Of a stretch of DNA of 64,000 nt, positions 57,788 to 64,000 are shown one piece after another. This stretch comes from Methyloceanibacter methanicus (GTDB lineage Bacteria > Pseudomonadota > Alphaproteobacteria > Rhizobiales > Methyloligellaceae): positions 186,001 through 250,000 of the forward strand of contig NZ_LPWG01000013.1 in NCBI RefSeq assembly GCF_001723285.1. Reading direction: 5' to 3'. Every line of letters starts with the position of its first letter. The first letter of the stretch is position 1. The notes under the pieces were generated by a model. It was not told where the DNA came from. It searched no databases and worked only from the letters and a program-made list of their open reading frames with translations. The position numbers and the translations under genes are program-made.

Positions 57788-57803
57788 CGTGTTCATGAAC
57801 ACG
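57788..57803. promoter_or_regulatory. Perfect 16-bp palindrome CGTGTTCATGAACACG in the pqqC-oxyR intergenic region
   Basis: The sequence is fully self-complementary and lies 102 bp upstream of pqqC and 193 bp upstream of oxyR. A third half-site, GAACAC, follows about 20 bp downstream (near 57823). This is the strongest operator-like element in the 57687-57995 gap, which otherwise shows no gene. A dimeric repressor or activator of pqq is the simplest reading; its identity is unknown. Confidence 0.55.
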
Positions 57804-57995
57804 GGCTTGAACCCGGATTAAGAACACCTGAAGCGCGCCGATGCGCGAGGACGGCACGGCTTCTCCAGTCAAGGCACTCTACTGGAAGGCCCTAGTCCGT
57901 TCCATTGCGCGCGGGTCGCAAATGGCATGTTCGCGCGGGGTGTGATAAGGAAATGCCCTTTCCGAAGCTGAGTTCATAACTAAGCGTTATCGCCG

Positions 57996-58937
57996 ATGGT
58001 GTCTTTCCGACAGCTCCGCTACCTGGAGGCGCTTGCCCGCACGCGGCATTTTGGTCGGGCGGCACGGGATTGCGCGGTGAGCCAGCCCGCGCTCAGCATG
58101 CAGATCAAGGATCTCGAGGACGAGCTGAAGCTGAAACTGGTGGAGCGGCGCAAATCCGGGATCGGCCTGACCGACAAGGGCATAGAGGTTGCTGGCCGGG
58201 CCCGGACCATTCTCGCATCGGTCCAGGACCTTGTGGACTATGCCAAGGGGCAGGAGGGGATGCTGACGGGTGTCCTCAAACTGGGGGCCATCCCATCGAT
58301 CGCGCCATACCTGCTGCCCGCCGCGTTGCCCGTCTTGCAGGCGCGGTTTCCAGACCTGTCTTTGCGCTTGCGCGAAACGGTCACCGAGACCCTGGTGCGC
58401 GAGCTTGTGAGCGGCGACCTCGACGTTATTCTCGTCGCGTTGCCGATCGACGATCCTGCCGTGGAGACCCATTTCTTGTTCGACGACGCCTTCATTCTCG
58501 CGACCAAGGCCACGCCGGACAATGCGGGCATCGAGTCCGCCACCCAAGATATGCTCGCGCAGGGCCGCCTGCTGCTGCTGGAGGAGGGGCACTGCCTCCG
58601 GGAGCAAGCCCTGTCCTATTGCCACTTGATGGCGCCCGATCTGCGTCAGAGTTTCGGCGCCTCCAGCCTCGCCACGATCATGCAGATGGTGGCGAATGGG
58701 TACGGGATTACGCTGCTGCCGGAGATGGCGAGCTCAATCGAGGTCCATCGCGGCGACGAGATTCGGCTCTTGCGTTTTGCCGAGCCGCGGCCCAAACGGG
58801 AAGTCGGACTCGCGTGGCGCAAGAGTTCGCCGCGAAAGGCCGAATTCATGCAGCTTGGCACCTTGTTGTGCCAGGCCGCGCCGCCACACTCGGATCCAGT
58901 CGCAACGCAGGGCCGGAAGGGAGACCGAAAATCCTAA
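57996..58937 (+). CDS. oxyR: LysR-family regulator OxyR (hydrogen-peroxide sensor)
   Basis: The 313-residue protein has the LysR winged helix (FRQLRYLEALARTRHFGRAARDCAVSQPALSMQIKDLE, residues 4-41) and an OxyR-type effector domain. The two redox cysteines are conserved as C200 and C209 in EEGHCLREQALSYC, the same nine-residue spacing as C199/C208 of E. coli OxyR. The GITLLPEMA tail of the domain also matches. The C-terminus is about 15 residues longer. It is divergent from pqqCDE. No catalase or ahpC gene is in the window. The next gene starts within 21 bp and may be co-transcribed. Confidence 0.92.
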   Translation: MVSFRQLRYLEALARTRHFGRAARDCAVSQPALSMQIKDLEDELKLKLVERRKSGIGLTDKGIEVAGRARTILASVQDLVDYAKGQEGMLTGVLKLGAIPSIAPYLLPAALPVLQARFPDLSLRLRETVTETLVRELVSGDLDVILVALPIDDPAVETHFLFDDAFILATKATPDNAGIESATQDMLAQGRLLLLEEGHCLREQALSYCHLMAPDLRQSFGASSLATIMQMVANGYGITLLPEMASSIEVHRGDEIRLLRFAEPRPKREVGLAWRKSSPRKAEFMQLGTLLCQAAPPHSDPVATQGRKGDRKS

Positions 58938-58957
58938 GCACACAGCTCTCGCTTCTG

Positions 58958-60504
58958 ATGGCTGCGCTGCTGTTCGCCCGGGCCGGACTGGTCCGGCTGA
59001 CGCGTCCGCTCGCCGACTACTACGCGGCGGGCCGGCTCGTGCCCGCGTTTCTCAATAGCCTCGCCATTGCGGGATCTTCGGTGGCGGTCCTTGCCTTTGT
59101 CGGCGGGGCCGGCGCGATCGATTTCGACTGGCAGGGGGCGATCCTGCTGCTTCTGGGCGCGGGGGTGGGGCTGGTCCTGGCGGGCCTGTTGATCGCACCG
59201 TATCTGCGCGGCTATGGCGGCTACACGCTGCCGGACTTTCTGGCCGAGCGGTTCGATGCCGAGACGATGCGCCCGCTGGGCGTCTTCGCCGTTGTCCTGT
59301 GTTCGTTTCCGGCGCTGGGTGCCGTGTTGGTCGGCTTCGGCCTGTTGGGCCAAGCCGTGCTGGCACTGCCGGTGTGGACCGGCATCGCGGCCGGGCTCGT
59401 GATGATCTTCGTGGCAACGCTCCTTGGCGGCATGCGCTCGCTGAGCCTGTCGCAGATCGCGTATTACGCGGTGATGCTTCTCGCCGGGCTCATCGCCGTT
59501 CTCACCGTGCTTTGGCAGACAGGGTCGGCCGCGGCGCTGGACTCGCTGCTGATCGACGAGGTCGTCCCGACTCTGACGTGGCGGCCTTTTGCGCAGACAA
59601 GCCCGGTCAATTCGCTTGCGCTCCTCTTCTGCCTCGTCACGGGCTTCGCCTCGTTGCCCTATCTGCTGATGCGGAGTTTCGCCGCGCCTGATGCGGGCGA
59701 TGCCCGGGTCTCGTTTCTGGGAGCGCCCGTCTTCCTATTCCTGCTTTGCGCCACGGCGCCCGCGCTTGCCGCGCTGTACGAGGCGGCGTCCGTTGCCTCA
59801 GGCGATGCGCTGTCGATGATCGGCGAAGCGGTTCTCGTCGTCGGGGCCGTGGCCGCGCTCCTGTCCGCGGGGGCCGCGCTGGCCCTGTCCATGGGAACCG
59901 TGCTGGCCTACGACGTCTACTTCAAGAGCGCATCGCCCACGCTCCGGTCAGCCGGCAGCTTTTCGTGGCGCGTCTGTCTGTTGTCCTGGTCGCCGTCTTG
60001 GCCGGCGCTGCCGCGCTGCTGAGGCCACAAGAGACGCTGCTCGGCGCCGCGGCAGCCTTGTCGCTGGCGGCAAGCGCCTTCCTGCCGGTTCTGGTGCTGG
60101 GACTGTGGTGGAAGCGGCTCGGCAGCGACGCGGCCGTGGCCGGCACGGTCGCGGGCCTCGTCGTGTGCCTCTATTACATGATCGCGCCGCAGACGATCCC
60201 GTTCCTATTCTACGAGTCGTCGAGTCTTCTATCGGACGCGACGAGCGCACAAACCTCCGCCTATGAGGCCTTGCGCTACGGCTACTACGCGGCGAGCGAT
60301 CCGGCCGCACAAGCGGCCATCCTGACCGAGTGGGAGGCGTCGGTACGCCCGATCGCCAATTGGCTCGGTGTGCACGGCGTCTTGGCCGGCGTCTTCGCGG
60401 TGCCGGTCGGCTTCCTGGTCACCATCCTTGTGGGGCTGTTCGCATCCGCGCCGTCGGCCAGACGGCGGCGCTTCTTCGAGAACCTGCGGACGAAGGCGGC
60501 TTAG
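58958..60504 (+). CDS. Sodium:solute symporter family protein (frameshifted near 59935)
   Basis: An inner-membrane symporter of the SSS family, related to acetate/monocarboxylate permeases. The YYAAGRLVPAFLNSLAIAGSS segment near the N-terminus is diagnostic, and MRSLSLSQIAYYAVMLLAGLIAVLT is the conserved central motif. After YDVYFKS near 59935 the frame breaks, and IAHAPVSRQLFVARLSVVLVAVLAG to LWWKRLGSDAAVAGTVAGLVVCLYY continues in another frame to 60504. ATG 58958 leaves almost no N-terminal helix before the diagnostic segment. The frame stays open upstream into oxyR, so the true start may overlap oxyR. About 515 residues when repaired. Confidence 0.8.
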
Positions 60505-60528
60505 CGGCGCTGCGGGGCGGTCCGGGCC

Positions 60529-61196
60529 CTACTCAGAGTCAGGCGTTTTGGCCAGCTCGGGCGGCGGTCCGCCGAGGAGCCGGAAACTGTCGCGGAAGCG
60601 CAGCGCGTCGACGCTGGTGGCGTGCTTCTTGGGACCGGCGGAGATCAGCATGTAAATCCGATCGCCATTGGCGACCATCGTGATCAAGTGATTGAGCTTG
60701 CCGCGTCCGTCCTCGGCTTTGGCTTCGAAGCCCGGGCGTTCGTCGATCTTCAGGGCGTCTGGCGGCGCAGCTCCGTATCGCTGCCTTTGGCGTATGCCGT
60801 CACGACCTTTTCGAAATAGTCCTTCTTGGGCGGGTTCGGTGCGCGGCCCTCAGGATATTCGAACACGACCACGCAATAGACGGTGTCCTTGCCGGTCTTG
60901 ACTTTGTATTCGTGCTGCAGCAGCGGATTTTGCCCGGGCACGGGTGTGCTCTCGGCCTTGGGCTTTTCCTCGACGCCCGGAAAAGAGACGACGAAGCCAC
61001 GCTCGGGATAATGGAACTCGCGCCACACCAGTGGTGCCGCCTCGTCCTTCGAAGCGTCGTCCGTTTTCGCGGTGTCTTCCGTCGCGGCGTCTTGGGCCCC
61101 CGCGCGTCCGGGCAGGCCGAACGCCGCAAACCCAGTGCACAGCATCGCCACGGCCAGCGTGACACGCATATCGTGTGTGAAACCTCTAAGAGACAT
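60529..61196 (-). CDS. Exported protein of unknown function (frameshifted near 60757)
   Basis: A signal peptide (VTLAVAMLCTGFAAFGLPGRAGA) is followed by an Asp/Glu/Thr-rich linker (QDAATEDTAKTDDASKDEA) and a globular domain (WREFHYPERGFVVSFPGVEE, DTVYCVVVFEYPEG, YFEKVVTAYAKGSDTELRR). Near 60757 the frame breaks; the rest (ALKIDERPGFEAKAEDGRGK, MVANGDRIYMLISAGPKKHA, SVDALRFRDSFRLLG) is in another frame, ending at 60529. The two halves fit one lipoprotein-like beta domain; I do not recognise a named family. Starts at ATG 61196 or GTG 61199. Confidence 0.65.
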
Positions 61197-61406
61197 CACC
61201 GATCCTCTAATCGCCGATCAATTGGTCAAAGCCGTGGACCACAAAAAAGGGGCATCCGCAAGGGGGCAGAGATCCCCATGCCGCACATTGTCGTGTTTTG
61301 ACAAAGTTGATCTGGAAACCCGTCAAGACAACAGCCGTGCGACGGCCAGGTTCTCCTTGCGCGAAACTGTCGTCGTTCGGTTACGCGGTTCGCCTAAGGA
61401 CGTGAC

Positions 61407-62134
61407 ATGAAGCGAAAGTTTCAGCCAGCTCGTCCTATGGGGATCGCGCGCCTGTGCGCGGTCGCGACGCTCGTCTTGGCGACCCTCGTTCTTGCCGGTC
61501 CCGCCGGAGCGGTCACCCTGGCCGACTTCGACCTGCAGAGGAATTTGCCCTCGCTCCGGGTCTGGGGACCGGTCGCGATCGTCGCGCTGCGCCTCGTCGC
61601 AAGCCTCGTCGGCATCGTGCCGACGTCGCCGCTGTTGCTGGCCGCGGGAGCATCCGAGGGCCTCCTGCTCGGCAGTCTCTACGTCCTGATCGGGGCGGAG
61701 CTTGGCGCGCTGGCCGGTTTTCTCGTCGGCCGGCATCTCGGCCGCGACTTCGTGGACGCCGCGGCTGGCTCGACCGGGTCGCCCAAACGCGCATCGGCCG
61801 CTGGCTGCTCGACGAGAATACGCCGCAGTCGCAATTGATGCTGGCGGTCTTCCTGTGCCGGCTGGTTCCAGGGCTGAATATGGATGCGCTCAGCTACGTG
61901 GCAGGCATCACCGCACTCAGCGCGTGGCGCTTTTGCCTCGCGAGTTTCGCCGCGCTTCTGCCCTATACGCTGATCGTCGTGGCGGCGGGGCAGCAATTGG
62001 TGGCGTTCGGGTCGGACTCGCTGGCCATCGTCGTCATCGGTCTCGTGGCGTTCAGCGCGCTTGCCATCGTGTGCAAGCAGCACTGGCCGCGCCGCACCGC
62101 GCGGACAAAACCCGGCCTGGAAGCCAGCCCTTAG
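61407..62134 (+). CDS. TVP38/DedA-like VTT-domain membrane protein (frameshifted near 61765)
   Basis: A polytopic membrane protein of the VTT (DedA/TMEM41B/TVP38) superfamily. The first part has a signal-anchor and the RLVASLVGIVPTSPLLLAAGA and VLIGAELGALAGFLVGRHLGRDFV motifs. The frame breaks near 61765 (GCCGCGGCTGG), after which GWLDRVAQTRIGRWLLDENT, VFLCRLVPGLNMDALSYVAGI and RFCLASFAALLPYTLIVVAAG continue to 62134. The G-x-F-R-x-P-G-like motif appears as CRLVPGLNMD. Members act in lipid scrambling or transport; the substrate is unknown here. Convergent with the S10 peptidase, 11 bp apart. Confidence 0.78.
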
Positions 62135-62145
62135 AAATCGGATGC

Positions 62146-63843
62146 CTAGGACCCGTTGTCGCCGAGCGCGCGGGCGTACATCGCCTTGGCGTCTTGTTTC
62201 AGATCCTGACGCGATGAGGCGCGCAGGTACAGCATGTGCCCGCCCGCATAGTTGCGCAGTTCGATCGGGTTCGCGCCTTTCAGCGGCGGCAATTGCGCCA
62301 CGAGATAGGCAGGCACGGAATAGGGCGTGATCAGATCGGTGTAACCGCTGGCGATCAGGACTTCGAGTTTGCGATTGGCGGCGCGGGCATCCTGGATGTC
62401 GTCCAAGACGCCGGCATAGCCTTGCTTTGTCGGACTCGTGCCGAAGTCCCAGCTCTTGCTGACTTTCCGGTTGAGCAGATTGAAGCTCTCGTCGGTTTTG
62501 TACTGCAGGTCCTCCGAGACGTAGCGCACGAAGGCCGACGACCACAGCGGGACGGTCGCATCCAGCACCGGATCGGGGCCGCGTGGCCAGGCGCTCGACG
62601 GGTGCGGATCGGGGCCGCCGACGCTGCCGTCATACAGGCTGAGGACTTGTCCGCCGCTCCGGTCGAATTCCTTGACGAACAAGGACTGGGGGACGCGGGC
62701 GAAATGGCGCTGAACCTTCTCCAACGGAAGACCCGTGAGTTCGGCCACTTTTGCGCTTGCGGCTTCGCCACCCTTCTGCAGCCCTGCGGCGAGCGCCACG
62801 AGGTAGTCGGTCATGGCGTAGCGCTCCACGTCCTTCAGGGCGCTCGCGAGCGCTTCGCGCGTGGTGGTTCCCTCGCTTTCCAGCTTCACCGCGGTATAGG
62901 AGGGCAGTTGCAGGGCCCAAGGCAGCGGGTCGTAATCCTCGCCACGCAGCATAGAGAACTCGAGCGCCGGGGAGATCAGCACGAGGCCGCTCGGGGAGAC
63001 GCTGCCTTTGCGCTGCAGTTTCCGGGTGACCACGGCCACGCGGAAGCCGCCATAGCTTTCGCCGGCAAGGAACACCGGCGCGCCCATGCGGCCCGTCTGG
63101 GTGAGATAAAGGCGAACGAATTCGGCGAGCGATTCCGCGTCCTGGTCGACGCCCCAAAAATCCTTATCGGACTTCGTGCCGGCGGCCCCGCTATAGCCCG
63201 TACCGACAGGATCGACGAACACGAGATCGGTGAAGTCCAGCCAGCTGGCATCGTTGGGAATGAGTCGGGGGGGCGGACCGGTGAGCGCGCCTTCCTCCGT
63301 CGTGGCCACGACCTTCGGCCCCATGGCGCCAAGGTGAAGATAGGTCGAGGCCGCGCCGGGGCCGCCATTGAAGACGAAGGTGATCGGCCGGTCGGGGTCC
63401 GCCGCTTGCGCGGTATAGGCGGTGTAGAAGATTTCCGCCACGGGTTTGCCGGACGTGTCGTGCGGTTTGATCGTTCCTGCGATCGCCGTGTAGGGAATGT
63501 CCTGCCCGTCTTGTTTCAGCACGTGATGGGTCGTCACGTCGGGCGGCAGGCGGAGGGGTTTTTCCGCGGTGCCTTCGCTCTTCTCCGCGCTCTTCGAGTC
63601 CTCTGCGCCGGACTCGGTGTTGTTGCTGGTTTCGGTTTTCGGCGCCTCGTCGGACGCGGCGTCGCCTTGATAGGTTTCGTCGGCGAAGCCTGCGCTTGGC
63701 AAGGCCGCCGTCATGGCGGCGAGTAAGAGGCCGGCAAGAAGGCAGACAAAGACCCAACTGGCGGGGGCTCCAGGGGAACGGCGTCTGGGGGGCGCTGGGG
63801 GAACGGTCACGGTGTCTCCGGTTTCGATATCGTCTGAGGGCAT
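62146..63843 (-). CDS. S10-family serine carboxypeptidase, membrane-anchored or exported
   Basis: A 565-residue protein with an N-terminal hydrophobic segment (SWVFVCLLAGLLLAAMTAAL), an acidic linker (residues about 60-95) and an S10 peptidase domain. The substrate-binding VFNGGPGAASTYLHLG, the nucleophile serine in LAGESYGGFRVAVV and the catalytic histidine in NYAGGHMLYL are visible; the aspartate is expected in the IASGYTDLITPY region. S10 enzymes remove C-terminal residues at acid pH. Bacterial exported members of this type are frequent in alphaproteobacteria. Intact. Confidence 0.9.
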   Translation of the reverse strand: MPSDDIETGDTVTVPPAPPRRRSPGAPASWVFVCLLAGLLLAAMTAALPSAGFADETYQGDAASDEAPKTETSNNTESGAEDSKSAEKSEGTAEKPLRLPPDVTTHHVLKQDGQDIPYTAIAGTIKPHDTSGKPVAEIFYTAYTAQAADPDRPITFVFNGGPGAASTYLHLGAMGPKVVATTEEGALTGPPPRLIPNDASWLDFTDLVFVDPVGTGYSGAAGTKSDKDFWGVDQDAESLAEFVRLYLTQTGRMGAPVFLAGESYGGFRVAVVTRKLQRKGSVSPSGLVLISPALEFSMLRGEDYDPLPWALQLPSYTAVKLESEGTTTREALASALKDVERYAMTDYLVALAAGLQKGGEAASAKVAELTGLPLEKVQRHFARVPQSLFVKEFDRSGGQVLSLYDGSVGGPDPHPSSAWPRGPDPVLDATVPLWSSAFVRYVSEDLQYKTDESFNLLNRKVSKSWDFGTSPTKQGYAGVLDDIQDARAANRKLEVLIASGYTDLITPYSVPAYLVAQLPPLKGANPIELRNYAGGHMLYLRASSRQDLKQDAKAMYARALGDNGS

Positions 63844-63955
63844 ACACGCTCATATAGCCAGCTAAGCGCATATGCGGGCGGTCTCAAGGCAGGCCCGCTG
63901 CAATCACGGAGCTTTGACCTTGACCGCGCCATGATTGGGGCTCAAGCAACCGGCG

Positions 63956-64000
63956 ATGGTGAGAAGGTTCTTCATTCCGGCGGCCCTGCTGTCTCTTGCG
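63956..64000 (+). CDS. 5' end of an exported-protein gene, cut by window edge
   Basis: From ATG 63956 the frame stays open to the window end and encodes MVRRFFIPAALLSLA, a basic start followed by a hydrophobic run typical of a signal peptide. Only 15 codons are visible, so the product is unknown. There is no clear ribosome-binding site and another ATG lies upstream at 63931, so this is tentative. Confidence 0.35.
   Translation, partial: MVRRFFIPAALLSLA

Noticed and set aside
57687-57995. A hidden pqqA peptide gene upstream of pqqC
   Set aside because: Reading the gap on both strands gave no short peptide with the Glu-x3-Tyr core.

Overview
The window is GC-rich, gene-dense chromosomal DNA from an alphaproteobacterium, most likely of the order Hyphomicrobiales and probably a methylotroph-like lineage (an inference). 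The gene order purN-purM / DUF2066 / CDP-alcohol phosphatidyltransferase / hdaA / ppk / ppx / rnd / aspS and the string alpha/beta hydrolase-cysE-DUF3126 are typical of that order. The pqqCDE genes, a MoxJ-like periplasmic protein and the substrate-binding protein of the PQQ-dependent alcohol dehydrogenase system point to quinoprotein alcohol metabolism. No quinoprotein dehydrogenase structural gene lies in the window.

Layout. 1-5 kb: 3' end of ndk, a cytochrome P450, purN-purM, a secreted DUF2066 protein. 5-15 kb: phospholipid synthase, hdaA, ppk-ppx, the cbpA-cbpM chaperone pair, DUF2905, rnd, aspS. 15-19 kb: a ceramidase-like membrane enzyme with a long acidic tail, tRNA-Leu(UAA), a cytoplasmic molybdoenzyme and an IsdG-type heme oxygenase. 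19-25.3 kb: a complete six-cistron Mrp cation/proton antiporter operon (mrpAB-C-D-E-F-G). 25-31.8 kb: FAD monooxygenase and zinc-finger protein, hydrolase, cysE, small conserved proteins, a BTLCP peptidase, PilZ and PAS proteins. 32-45.7 kb: rhomboid, CBS, patatin, hisI, folE, NifU-like, yidD, thrS, VWA, nitroreductase, flavin reductase, nadK, cutA, glpK, aat. 45.8-51.3 kb: a SulP transporter with STAS and cyclic-nucleotide-binding domains, DUF3307, a CHASE2 class III adenylate cyclase, and a perfect TGTGA-N6-TCACA operator-like site. 51.4-60.5 kb: a secreted HExxH protein, the PQQ-linked periplasmic binding proteins, a 14-bp tandem repeat, pqqCDE, oxyR and a sodium:solute symporter. 60.5-64 kb: a secreted protein, a VTT-domain protein, an S10 serine carboxypeptidase and the start of another exported protein.

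How it fits together. Most genes are housekeeping. The two stretches that look like systems are (a) a possible cAMP circuit, in which a membrane cyclase, a transporter with a cyclic-nucleotide sensor and a CRP-type operator lie within about 6 kb, and (b) a PQQ/alcohol-oxidation accessory locus bounded by oxyR.

Data quality. At least 16 frame breaks, plus a compensating pair in ppk, split otherwise conserved proteins. The junctions I inspected are mostly single-base changes in or next to short G/C runs. The likeliest cause is indel error in the assembly, but six fall in the Mrp operon and three in the cyclase, so real decay should be tested. Frameshifted genes are annotated end to end with the approximate break given.
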